64,000 nucleotides of DNA, taken from NCBI RefSeq assembly GCF_013294005.1, contig NZ_JABSNK010000008.1, positions 124,001 to 188,000 of the forward strand, given 5' to 3'. The notes under the pieces are model-generated. The model was given only the letters and a program-made list of their open reading frames with translations. It had not been told where the DNA came from and did not search any database. This DNA is from Flavobacterium gelidicaeli (GTDB lineage Bacteria > Bacteroidota > Bacteroidia > Flavobacteriales > Flavobacteriaceae). The translations under genes and the position numbers were made by a program. Of this stretch, positions 36,469 through 46,537 are shown piece after piece. Position 1 is the first letter of the stretch, and each line of letters begins with the position of its first letter.

Positions 36469-37609
36469 TGGGCGAAAAAACAAAAGTACTCAACAAACTC
36501 AAGACTTTTGAGATTTCTTCCTTGGAATTATAACTATGTAAACAAAAACGGAGTCGCTCTTGTCCTTCTGGAACTGTAGGAGATAGTATTGCTTTAACAT
36601 TGAGGCCACTATCTTGAAACTTTTGCGCTATTGCTTTCACTTTTTGATTGCCAGGAATTATTGCTGATTGAATTGCAGATTTAGATTGCACAAACATTGG
36701 TTTTAAACCCAATAGCATTTTTTGTTGGTTGAAATAAACGATATTGGATCTCAAGTCAACTAAGCTATTATTATTGGTATCTAGAAATTGATATGCGTGC
36801 AAAATTGTAGCTACAGCATGTGGTGACATTCCTGTTGTGTAAATAAAGCTACGAGCAAAATTCACTAAATATTGTTTTAACTCATTTGAACCTAGGATAG
36901 CTGCACCGTGGCAACCCAAACCCTTACCAAAAGTCATGATTCGGGCAAAAACTTCTTCCTGCAATCCCAACATTTGGACCAAGCCTTCCCCTTTATCACC
37001 AAAAACACCCAAAGCATGCGCTTCATCTACAACCAAATAGGATTTGTACTTTTTACAAATACCTACCAACTCCTCGAGATTGGGCGTATCGCCATCCATT
37101 GAGAAAACACTTTCGGTAACGACATAGATATTCTCTGTGCTATGACGCCTAAGAAGCGTCTCTAGCTCTTCAAAATCGTTATGGGCAAACTTATATGCTT
37201 TTGCATTAGATAACTTGATTCCGTCTCTAATCGAGGCATGACAGAGTTCGTCGTATAGAATTAAATCTCCTTTTTGAGGCACACTACTGAAAAAACCAAC
37301 ATTTGCATCATAACCTGAATTAAAAATCAATGCCGCTTCTGCCTGATGGAATCGGGCAATGTAATCCTCTGTTACTTGATACAACGGATGATTTCCAGAA
37401 ATTAATCGCGAGCCTGTCGCCCCATTTTGAAAATACTTATTGTCGATTAAAAATTGATGCGTTCGATTAAAAATAACTTCTGATTGAGAGAGTCCTAAAT
37501 AATCATTTGATGTAAAATCTATTAGATCACTTACATTAGGTAATTTTCTAAGTGCATTTTCGCTGTTGCGAACATGAAGTTTTTTGAGAAGATTTTCAGG
37601 TAATTTCAT
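36461..37609 (-). CDS. bioF: 8-amino-7-oxononanoate synthase (KAPA synthase)
   Basis: 382 residues from the ATG at 37609 (MKLPENLLKKLHVRN). A PLP enzyme joining pimeloyl-ACP/CoA and alanine. Visible: FTSNDYLGLS, GATGSRLISGNH, VTESVFSMDGD, VVDEAHALGVFG and the PLP-lysine region MTFGKGLGCHGAAI. The open frame can extend to an ATG at 37669, but that part overlaps a non-coding hairpin element and a -7 box (37615-37622), so it is rejected. The C-terminal SPTD is encoded by a repeat arm, i.e. the original end of the protein may have been altered. First gene of the biotin unit. Confidence 0.95.
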   Translation of the reverse strand: MKLPENLLKKLHVRNSENALRKLPNVSDLIDFTSNDYLGLSQSEVIFNRTHQFLIDNKYFQNGATGSRLISGNHPLYQVTEDYIARFHQAEAALIFNSGYDANVGFFSSVPQKGDLILYDELCHASIRDGIKLSNAKAYKFAHNDFEELETLLRRHSTENIYVVTESVFSMDGDTPNLEELVGICKKYKSYLVVDEAHALGVFGDKGEGLVQMLGLQEEVFARIMTFGKGLGCHGAAILGSNELKQYLVNFARSFIYTTGMSPHAVATILHAYQFLDTNNNSLVDLRSNIVYFNQQKMLLGLKPMFVQSKSAIQSAIIPGNQKVKAIAQKFQDSGLNVKAILSPTVPEGQERLRFCLHSYNSKEEISKVLSLLSTFVFSPTD

Positions 37610-37614
37610 GCCAT

Positions 37615-37622
37615 CAAAGTTA
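37615..37622 (-). promoter_or_regulatory. -7 box of bioF / biotin operon
   Basis: TAACTTTG on the minus strand. Its G is six bases before the A of the bioF ATG, so the biotin mRNA would be nearly leaderless. No BirA-type operator palindrome is recognised. Confidence 0.5.
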
Positions 37623-37654
37623 TGAATTATTGTGCAAAATAAGCAGTTATCCTC

Positions 37655-37736
37655 TAGCCCAGATAGCAATGAAAATCCTTTTACTTTTTTTCTTTAAAAA
37701 ATGTAAAAGATTGTAATGAATAGCTGGAATAGCTCC
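37655..37736 (+). repeat. Flavobacterial hairpin element, copy 3 (Flavo-1-like)
   Basis: TAGCCCAGATAGCAATGAAA followed by ATCCTTTTAC, then a loop of T/A and GTAAAAGATTGTAATGAATA followed by GCTGGAATAGCTCC. Aligns with copies 1 and 2. Lies between atpC and bioF and covers the false upstream start of bioF. Confidence 0.75.
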
Positions 37737-37742
37737 TAAATA

Positions 37743-37770
37743 AAAAAGCCAAACATAAATGCTTGGCTTT
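37743..37770 (-). terminator. Terminator after atpC
   Basis: Stem AAAGCCAAGCAT / ATG(T)TTGGCTTT with one mismatch and a T run on the minus strand, 25 bases after the atpC stop. Confidence 0.65.
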
Positions 37771-37794
37771 AAATATATAATATTGTGAAACGTT

Positions 37795-38076
37795 TTAGTC
37801 AGCTAAAATAATCACTTTATTGTCTTTCATTTCTAACGTTCCAGAAGAAATCGCTAGTGTATAATTTTGATCATTAATCTTTGTGAAGATCGCTGATGCT
37901 TCTTTACTTAACTGAAAAGATGGAGCAGATATACTCACGATTCCTTTTTCAAGTATTGAAACTATGGGCGCGTGATTATTTAATATTTGGAAGCTACCAT
38001 CAACACCTGGTACAGCTACTGAAGTAACTTCTGCTTTAAATAAAGATGCCTCTGGTGATACTATTTCTAATAACAT
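37795..38076 (-). CDS. atpC: F1F0 ATP synthase epsilon subunit
   Basis: 93 residues. Only the N-terminal beta-sandwich domain of epsilon is present (LEIVSPEASLFKAEVTSVAVPGVDGSFQIL and LNNHAPIVSIL in parts, plus the LEMKDNKVIILAD end); the C-terminal helical hairpin that inhibits ATP hydrolysis in E. coli is absent, which is normal in Bacteroidota. It couples the central stalk to the rotor. It follows atpD after 78 bases containing a palindromic repeat, and the remaining atp genes must be elsewhere, as is typical of flavobacteria. Confidence 0.93.
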   Translation of the reverse strand: MLLEIVSPEASLFKAEVTSVAVPGVDGSFQILNNHAPIVSILEKGIVSISAPSFQLSKEASAIFTKINDQNYTLAISSGTLEMKDNKVIILAD

Positions 38077-38083
38077 ATTTTTG

Positions 38084-38150
38084 TAGTTAAAGGTTTAAAA
38101 GCTTAAAGTTTAAAGTTGCTTGTGAACCTTAAACTTTAAACCTTAAACTA
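38084..38150. repeat. TTTAAAC-rich imperfect palindrome between atpD and atpC
   Basis: GTTAAAGGTTTAAAAGCTTA then AAGTTTAAAGTTGC, a short centre (TTGTGAACC), and TTAAACTTTAAACCTTAAAC. The arms are imperfect complements; I recall similar TTTAAACTTTAAAC repeats in flavobacterial intergenic DNA. It could fold in the mRNA between the two genes and modulate atpC expression. Confidence 0.45.
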
Positions 38151-38154
38151 TTTT

Positions 38155-39669
<1,515 letters not shown>

Positions 39670-39750
39670 TTATGTATTTATTAAATAGCTATTTAGGTTT
39701 ATGAAATATGCCTAACCGAAACTTATCGTTTAGACCCTTTTTTCAAAGTG

Positions 39751-39758
39751 CAAAGATA
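39751..39758 (-). promoter_or_regulatory. -7 box of atpD-atpC
   Basis: TATCTTTG on the minus strand, 85 bases before the atpD ATG. Confidence 0.55.
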
Positions 39759-39868
39759 ATTTTTTAAAATAAAAAATCAATTATTTTTTTGATAAAAATC
39801 AGCAACTATTAAATGAATCTCTAAAAATCACATTTAAAATAGCCAAATCCCTGCATTTCAGTACAAAT

Positions 39869-39907
39869 AAAAAACCACCACGTCAAAAAAACGGGTGGCT
39901 TTATTTT
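39869..39907 (-). terminator. Terminator after the SGNH lipoprotein gene
   Basis: Stem around AAACCACC / GGTGGCTTT (one mismatch) with loop ACGTCAAAAAAACG and a T-rich tail on the minus strand, 18 bases past the stop at 39925. Confidence 0.6.
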
Positions 39908-39924
39908 TATCTTTTGATCAAAAT

Positions 39925-41490
39925 TTATTTAATTACTTTTGGATATAGTATAGGAAAAAGACTTAAATCTATTTTTTTCAATGTAGATCCATATTTTTCA
40001 TTAATTGCTGTACTAAATTCATTTGCGATTAAAGCATAACCCATAGGACTTGGATGTATTCCATCTAATGAAAAACCACCTCCTGTTACATAAGTTGAAG
40101 TTATTGTAAAACCATTAGACGCAAAACCACCTGTTGACAATTGAGTCATAATTGCCTTAGTGTCAACAAAAGCCAATCCTTTTGCATCTGCAGCCGCTTT
40201 AATAGTGACATTATAAGCATCTGTAGCCACCTTGATCTCATTGATCTCAGTAGGGATCAAAACATGAGCATCTTGTAAAGGAAATGTAATTCCAAACTTA
40301 TTTAAAGGAGAAGGCGGCGCCATACCTACACCAGAATTAGCAGCTGTTGGAGCTGTTCCAATAACTGATTGTGTTGGCAATAAAACTAAATCAGTAGCGG
40401 TAGCTTGACGCGCTTGACCAAAAACAGCACCGTAAAAAGCGGCTGTTGGCGCACCTAATTTAGCCGTAAAAGCAGCAGTTAATTGAGCCGATAAATTAGG
40501 CAAGGACTCATCTTTAATTAATAATGGATTCGCAGCAGTAGCAGACAATAAGTTGATACGATCACCAGCACCAAATGCAGTCAAAGCTTCTTTTAAAGGA
40601 CCATATAGCAATGAATTAAGTTGTCCAACAGTTGCTTGTCCAGTAGCAAGATTCCCAGCACCAAGCACTGAAGCAGTTAAAGGATTATAAGGAACGGTTT
40701 TAAAATAAGGCAAGGTATTAACATAAGGTAAATTAGCCACAACACCTTTAGCTCCCTTAGCAGTTAGGTTAGTTACTAAACTTGAATATATATTTGCAAA
40801 AGCTGTAGGGTCAGTTATATCATTCCCCCCATAAGTTGCTGGATTTGCATTACCGGTTTGATTTACGCCAACCCCTCCAGAGGTAGCATAACCTAACACA
40901 TCATTACCACCAATCCATAAAGTAAAAAAAGTAGGCGCTTGTACTAAAGCATCTTCTATTACAGTTGAAGTATTTGAAGTAGCAAATCTTGCATAATAAG
41001 GATTTGCTTTTCCAGTAGCTACACCTGTTATACTCCCATACCCAGGAGTTACTAAATGATAACTCTTTGCACCCGGAACTCCTAAATTATTAAAAGGCCC
41101 CGTAATACGATTTGTTACTTCTGTAGTAGGCACTCCATCAACAGAAGCCGGACCTGTCCCATTAAAATACAAACGAACTGCCGCTATTTGATTACCACCA
41201 TACAACAATCCTCCAATATTATCAGACGCCAAAGGAGTCTTAAATTCTCCTCCTCCAGCTTCTACAAATTGCCCCGCTAAAAGATTGGTATACGCACCTT
41301 GTTGCCCTTTAATAAAAACGGAACCGTCACTATACCCAGCTGCAAAGGAATCCCCTAATGCTACATATTTTGTAAAGTTTGCCGAACCCGAAGTTGCAGG
41401 CACATTAGCCTCAGCAGCAACATTGTCATCACTACTACATGCCACAACGGTTAAAGAAACCAATAAGAGCAATTTTAAATTTTTTTTCAT
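39925..41490 (-). CDS. Surface lipoprotein, SGNH/GDSL hydrolase
   Basis: About 521 residues from the ATG at 41490; the open frame reaches 41568 but the 26 extra residues overlap the upstream gene. The signal has a lipobox (SLTVVAC, lipid Cys18) followed by SSDDN, which fits the flavobacterial lipoprotein surface-export signal. Block I is VALGDSFAAGY (Ser48); block III is FTLWIGGNDVLGY; the C-terminal DGIHPSPMGYALIANEF carries the Asp-x-x-His of block V. So an active esterase or lipase on the cell surface. It starts 37 bases after the TonB receptor gene and is probably co-transcribed, suggesting a shared substrate. Confidence 0.85.
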   Translation of the reverse strand: MKKNLKLLLLVSLTVVACSSDDNVAAEANVPATSGSANFTKYVALGDSFAAGYSDGSVFIKGQQGAYTNLLAGQFVEAGGGEFKTPLASDNIGGLLYGGNQIAAVRLYFNGTGPASVDGVPTTEVTNRITGPFNNLGVPGAKSYHLVTPGYGSITGVATGKANPYYARFATSNTSTVIEDALVQAPTFFTLWIGGNDVLGYATSGGVGVNQTGNANPATYGGNDITDPTAFANIYSSLVTNLTAKGAKGVVANLPYVNTLPYFKTVPYNPLTASVLGAGNLATGQATVGQLNSLLYGPLKEALTAFGAGDRINLLSATAANPLLIKDESLPNLSAQLTAAFTAKLGAPTAAFYGAVFGQARQATATDLVLLPTQSVIGTAPTAANSGVGMAPPSPLNKFGITFPLQDAHVLIPTEINEIKVATDAYNVTIKAAADAKGLAFVDTKAIMTQLSTGGFASNGFTITSTYVTGGGFSLDGIHPSPMGYALIANEFSTAINEKYGSTLKKIDLSLFPILYPKVIK

Positions 41491-41527
41491 TTTAAAAGTT
41501 TTTATTTTATTAATTATTACTACTTGT

Positions 41528-44389
41528 TTATGGAGTAATGGTCCATGACGCAAAATATTGCTGACCAATTAAACCAGCGCCCAATACCTGAGCATATTCC
41601 TTACCACCTATGTTTGCAGCACCAATTTTTAAAGTAGACTTTAATTTAGGAAAACTATAATTCACTTGAGCATCAATAACTGTTGCTGCATCAATCATAC
41701 CATCCACCATTGAAGACTGCCATAAATATGAGCTACTCCATCTTCCACTAATATTAAACCCAAAGTTATCAAATAATTTTTCATTACCAAAAGATGCTTT
41801 AGCTCTATGTTTAGGCGTGTTAAATCCTGCTTCAAAACTGGCATCTTGAGATTGATCGAAATTAAATTCAGCATAATTATAATTTACACTTACTTCGAAA
41901 TCTTTATAGACTTTTTTAGATAAACCTAAACCAAAACCTAAAGATTTAATTTCTACATCTGTATTTGTATATAATTGATACGCTCTATAATCACCACCTT
42001 TAAGAGCTGCAACAGTTTGAAAACCTGTATCAGCTGGATTAACTACAGTACTGGGATTATCTTGCACGATTCCGTAATAAGGAGCTACAACATTTAAATT
42101 ACCAATAAAATCATTATACACATTGTAGTACCCATTAATATCCACTGAAACATCACTTATATACGAGCGGTAACCTAACTCAAATGCTTTTACCTGCTCT
42201 GGTTTAACATAATTTACATTTGTTATTTGCAACAAACTAGCATTTCCTGTTGCAGAAAAAGCGCCAACAGAAGCTGCGGTGTACGAATTGTTATACGCAT
42301 TAAGACCCGTTAAAGTTACAGTATTTGATCCTAAAATCAACTGCCCGAAATCAGATATTTTTCCACTTCCATCAATATCGTCACCTCTAACTTCAGAAAA
42401 TCTAGTTAAATTATCTGGAGCTGACCCTAACAAAACCGCGCTACCTACGTTAAAACCAATGTATTGATCTTGTGTAGATGGATTTCTAAAACCCGTTTGA
42501 AACGAAGCTCTAAAATTGTGCTTTCTACTTTCACCTCCCGAATACACAAACGAAACCCTAGGTGAAACATTACCATCAAAATTCTTTGATTTATCGTAAC
42601 GTACTGATCCTGTAAATTTTAAACGATCATCTAATAGCTTTTTAGATAATTGTGTATAAGCACCGTACTCATTATAATAAATTGGTCCATCAGCATCAGT
42701 ATAGATTCTACCAAAAGAATTCAGTTCATATTGACGGTAAGACCCACCAACTTGCACCTCTGCAAATTTTATTAAATCTTTAAAATTATAATTAGCATCA
42801 GAATGGTAGATTTTAGAATTATCAACCAATTTAGAACCATTAAGAACACTTTCCCCAGCAATTACTTTATTAAAGGCATTCTTAAAAGCTTGTGTTCCCG
42901 GCATCAATCTAGTCCCTCTTGGATCATTTCCATTTACATTAGGCGTCAACACCAATCCCCCTATTAAACCTGTTGGACTAATATTATAATCAGCAAAATT
43001 TCTAGCACCAGCATGCGCTTCTGCAGCCACTTGACCAGCGAGTCTAGCATTTGCAAATGCATTACCGTAATCAGTAAACCAGTTTTTATCTGACTTCCAT
43101 TCTCTATTCACATTTATACCTGTAAACAACATATCATACGAATCACCTCCATCCTCAGTGGTAGTATACCCTCTCACGAAGAAGTTTTTTCCTTTTATTT
43201 CCAACTTATGTTGTTGCATAAAAAAATTATTCAAGTAATACCTATTAGCCCCTTGATAAACTGCGTTACCATAACCAAATTTACTTTGCCAAATCACTTC
43301 GAGATTCTCATTTCCAAAAGGTCTATAATGTAAAGAAAAATCAATTTTGGTATTACTAGCCTTGTTATCGGTAAGATCCGTTTCATTATATCCTGTTCTT
43401 GAAATTTTCTCAGTTGGTAATGTTGGAGCAGAAATTATAGTAGCAACCTCATCTCCATATACATTAATACCATCGTAACCATAATGACTTCTATCTCTTC
43501 CTGCAACTGTTTTATCGTTAGTATTCGTGGCATACCAGTCCGTACCACGCATGTAAGTAAAATTAGCTTTAGCTGCTAATTTCGGACTAAAAGCATGTGC
43601 CATGCGTATTCCGTAATCTACATATTCATTATTTCCAGCTGCTTTTTGAGAAGTTTGCCCAAATTTTGCATAAGCAGTAATCCCTTGGCTAGTAAACGGA
43701 CTTTTGCTTGTCATGAATAAAATACCATTAAAAGCATTTGCACCATACAATGCAGATGAAGCACCCGGCAAAAGCTCCACACTCTGAACATCAATTTCAG
43801 AAATACCAATCATATTCCCCAATACAAAGTTCAATAGTGGAGAAGCATTATCCATCCCATCAACTAATTGCATAAAACGAGTATTGGCTACTGTAGCAAA
43901 TCCACGAGTGTTTATTGATTTAAAAGACAAACTACTCGTATTCATTTGAACTTCTTTCATATTCTCCAGACCATCATAAAAAGATGCAGAAGCTGATTTC
44001 TTTATATCAGCAACACTCATTCTTTCAATCGTCACAGGAGACTCTAAAACACGTTCAGGAGTTCTAGACGCCGAAACAACAATTTCATTAAGCAGGTTGT
44101 CCTCTTCACTTAAGACAACATTCACTTTTTGATTGTTACTAGTAATGTTTACTTTTTTAGCAACGAATCCTATACTCGAAACTTCAATAGTAAAAGGGAA
44201 AATTTTTGTAGTTTTTAAAACAAACTTACCGTCAAAATCAGTCACTGCTCCATCTGAAGCACCAACAATTTTAACATTCGCTCCAACAATAGCTTGACCC
44301 CCACTCTCTAACACAGAACCTGATATTGAATTCTGAGCAAAACTGAGGCTGCAGAAAAATAATGCTAACAAAAGTAAATTAATTTTCAT
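41528..44389 (-). CDS. TonB-dependent outer-membrane receptor
   Basis: About 953 residues from the ATG at 44389 (MKINLLLLALFFCSLSFAQ, signal peptide); an upstream ATG at 44437 adds 16 unlikely residues. Residues about 20-105 form a carboxypeptidase-regulatory-like beta-sandwich (ISGSVLESGGQAIVGANVKI), then a plug domain (ESPVTIERMSVADIKKSASA, GASSALYGANAFNGILFM) and a 22-strand barrel region rich in aromatic strand ends. It should import a bulky ligand using TonB energy. There is no SusD partner; instead an SGNH-hydrolase lipoprotein follows, so the ligand may be an ester-containing lipid or glycan. Confidence 0.9.
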   Translation of the reverse strand: MKINLLLLALFFCSLSFAQNSISGSVLESGGQAIVGANVKIVGASDGAVTDFDGKFVLKTTKIFPFTIEVSSIGFVAKKVNITSNNQKVNVVLSEEDNLLNEIVVSASRTPERVLESPVTIERMSVADIKKSASASFYDGLENMKEVQMNTSSLSFKSINTRGFATVANTRFMQLVDGMDNASPLLNFVLGNMIGISEIDVQSVELLPGASSALYGANAFNGILFMTSKSPFTSQGITAYAKFGQTSQKAAGNNEYVDYGIRMAHAFSPKLAAKANFTYMRGTDWYATNTNDKTVAGRDRSHYGYDGINVYGDEVATIISAPTLPTEKISRTGYNETDLTDNKASNTKIDFSLHYRPFGNENLEVIWQSKFGYGNAVYQGANRYYLNNFFMQQHKLEIKGKNFFVRGYTTTEDGGDSYDMLFTGINVNREWKSDKNWFTDYGNAFANARLAGQVAAEAHAGARNFADYNISPTGLIGGLVLTPNVNGNDPRGTRLMPGTQAFKNAFNKVIAGESVLNGSKLVDNSKIYHSDANYNFKDLIKFAEVQVGGSYRQYELNSFGRIYTDADGPIYYNEYGAYTQLSKKLLDDRLKFTGSVRYDKSKNFDGNVSPRVSFVYSGGESRKHNFRASFQTGFRNPSTQDQYIGFNVGSAVLLGSAPDNLTRFSEVRGDDIDGSGKISDFGQLILGSNTVTLTGLNAYNNSYTAASVGAFSATGNASLLQITNVNYVKPEQVKAFELGYRSYISDVSVDINGYYNVYNDFIGNLNVVAPYYGIVQDNPSTVVNPADTGFQTVAALKGGDYRAYQLYTNTDVEIKSLGFGLGLSKKVYKDFEVSVNYNYAEFNFDQSQDASFEAGFNTPKHRAKASFGNEKLFDNFGFNISGRWSSSYLWQSSMVDGMIDAATVIDAQVNYSFPKLKSTLKIGAANIGGKEYAQVLGAGLIGQQYFASWTITP

Positions 44390-44632
44390 TTGGTTGTTTT
44401 TAATGATTAGTACAGCCAAAATACAAATAATATTCATATTATCAGTAAAACAGTAAATTAAATAAACATATTACAATAAATATAGACTTTTTTAACACTA
44501 AACTATAAATATTGTTTTTATATTATAATTAGTTATTATGTTAAAAAATTACAATAAACTATGCACGCATAAGAAAATGAACTAAATATTGAATTAATCA
44601 TAAAAATGCATCATTTGACTTCATTCCATAAA

Positions 44633-44658
44633 AAAAGCGAGATAAATATCTCGCTTTT
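44633..44658. terminator. Terminator after glmS
   Basis: Perfect stem AAAAGCGAGATA / TATCTCGCTTTT, loop AA, 23 bases beyond the glmS stop. Confidence 0.75.
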
Positions 44659-44680
44659 CAAATTTATAATAAAATACTGT

Positions 44681-46531
44681 TTATTCAACAGTTACTGATT
44701 TTGCCAAATTACGGGGTTGATCCACATTACATTCTCTCATGACAGCGATGTGATAAGACAACAATTGCAAAGGTATTGTAGTAATTAGAGGCGAAAGTGC
44801 ATCAGACGTTTCTGGAATTTCGATAACAAAATCAGCTAATTTACGCACCTCAGTATCTCCTTTGGTTACGATTGCAATAATCCTTCCACTTCTGGATTTT
44901 ATCTCTTGAACATTACTTACAATTTTATCATAATGACCCTGCTTTGGAGCAATAACCACTACCGGCATATGTTCATCAATCAAAGCAATAGGACCATGTT
45001 TCATTTCGGCTGCAGGATATCCTTCAGCATGAATATATGAAATTTCTTTTAATTTTAAAGCACCCTCTAAAGCTACCGGAAAATTATAACCTCTACCTAA
45101 ATAAAGACAGTTTGGTGCATCAATAAATGTTGCAGCAATTTCCTTAGCAATATCATTAGTAGTTTCTAAAGCTTCTTTAACTTTCTCAGGAATTAACTCT
45201 AACTCCTGCAAATACATGTGATAATCTGAGTGAGATAGCGTCCCTTTGGCCTTAGCCAAACGCAAAGCAATCATTGTTAAAACAGTGATTTGAGTTGTAA
45301 AAGCTTTTGTTGAAGCTACTCCAATCTCAGGACCTGCATGTGTATAAGCTCCCGCATGAGTTTCTCTAGAAATAGAAGAACCTACCACATTACAAACACC
45401 AAAAACAAAGGCACCTTTTTCTTTAGCTAATTTAATAGCTGCCATAGTATCAGCAGTTTCTCCAGATTGAGAAATTGCAATAACCACATCCTTACGTCCT
45501 ATAATTGGATTTCTGTATCTAAACTCAGACGCATATTCTACTTCAACAGGAACCCGAGCAAATTCTTCAAAAATATACTCAGCTACTAAACCAGCATGCC
45601 ATGATGTACCACATGCTACAATAATTATCCTATCAGCATTTAAAAATTTCTCAAGATTATCTTCAATACCTGCCATTCTAATAATACCTTCATTAGCATG
45701 TAATCTCCCTCTGTAAGTATCTTTAATTACGCTTGGTTGTTCATAAATTTCTTTAAGCATAAAGTGATCGTAACCACCTTTTTCAATTTGCTCTAAATTC
45801 ATTTTTAGTTCCTGAATGTAGGGATCAACTAAAGAATCATCTTTAATTTTCCTAACTTTCATTTGCTTATGAAGTCTAATATTAGCCATTTCACCATCCT
45901 CTAAATACACTGCATTTGAAGTGTATTCAATAAACGGAGAGGCATCAGAAGCAATAAAATACTCCCCTTCACCTATACCAATTGCTAATGGACTTCCTAA
46001 TCGAGCCGCAACAATTTCGTTTGGATTTTTTTTATCGAAAACAGCTATTGCATAAGCTCCAACAACTTGATTTAATGCTACTTGTACTGCTTTTCCTAAC
46101 TTAAGCTTTTCTTTTCTTTGAACCTCTTCAATAAGATTTACTAAAACCTCAGTATCGGTATCAGAATGAAAAACATAGCCTCTTTTTATTAATTCTTCTT
46201 TCAATGGTGCATAATTTTCAATTATCCCATTATGAATAATCACTAAATCACCAGAATTAGATTCATGAGGGTGTGAATTTACATCATTAGGAACACCATG
46301 CGTAGCCCATCTTGTATGACCTATACCTACTGTACCATTCGTTGTTATTTCTGTAGCCGCTTTTTGCTCTAGATCAACTACTTTACCCTTAGTCTTACAA
46401 AGTTTAATAGCCTCACCATCGTAAATCATTACTCCAGCACTATCATAACCTCTATATTCTAGTCTTTTTAAGCCTTTTATAACAATAGGATAAGCTTCTC
46501 TATAACCAATATATCCAACAATTCCGCACAT
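44681..46531 (-). CDS. glmS: Glutamine--fructose-6-phosphate aminotransferase
   Basis: 616 residues. Makes glucosamine 6-phosphate for peptidoglycan and LPS. The catalytic nucleophile is Cys2 (MCGIVGYIG), with the glutaminase residues in GHTRWATHG and HNGIIENY. Two SIS sugar-isomerase domains follow (SQSGETADT, STKAFTTQ), and the end DQPRNLAKSVTVE is the canonical GlmS C-terminus. It lies six bases after the DUF4270 gene and is the last gene of a three-gene unit with glycogen synthase. No glmS ribozyme is expected or seen. Confidence 0.97.
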   Translation of the reverse strand: MCGIVGYIGYREAYPIVIKGLKRLEYRGYDSAGVMIYDGEAIKLCKTKGKVVDLEQKAATEITTNGTVGIGHTRWATHGVPNDVNSHPHESNSGDLVIIHNGIIENYAPLKEELIKRGYVFHSDTDTEVLVNLIEEVQRKEKLKLGKAVQVALNQVVGAYAIAVFDKKNPNEIVAARLGSPLAIGIGEGEYFIASDASPFIEYTSNAVYLEDGEMANIRLHKQMKVRKIKDDSLVDPYIQELKMNLEQIEKGGYDHFMLKEIYEQPSVIKDTYRGRLHANEGIIRMAGIEDNLEKFLNADRIIIVACGTSWHAGLVAEYIFEEFARVPVEVEYASEFRYRNPIIGRKDVVIAISQSGETADTMAAIKLAKEKGAFVFGVCNVVGSSISRETHAGAYTHAGPEIGVASTKAFTTQITVLTMIALRLAKAKGTLSHSDYHMYLQELELIPEKVKEALETTNDIAKEIAATFIDAPNCLYLGRGYNFPVALEGALKLKEISYIHAEGYPAAEMKHGPIALIDEHMPVVVIAPKQGHYDKIVSNVQEIKSRSGRIIAIVTKGDTEVRKLADFVIEIPETSDALSPLITTIPLQLLSYHIAVMRECNVDQPRNLAKSVTVE

Positions 46532-46537
46532 ATTTTT

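Noticed and set aside
44433..44632. Hidden small gene or RNA between the TonB receptor and glmS
   Set aside because: Only AT-rich sequence and the glmS terminator are visible; no open frame or stable structure beyond it.
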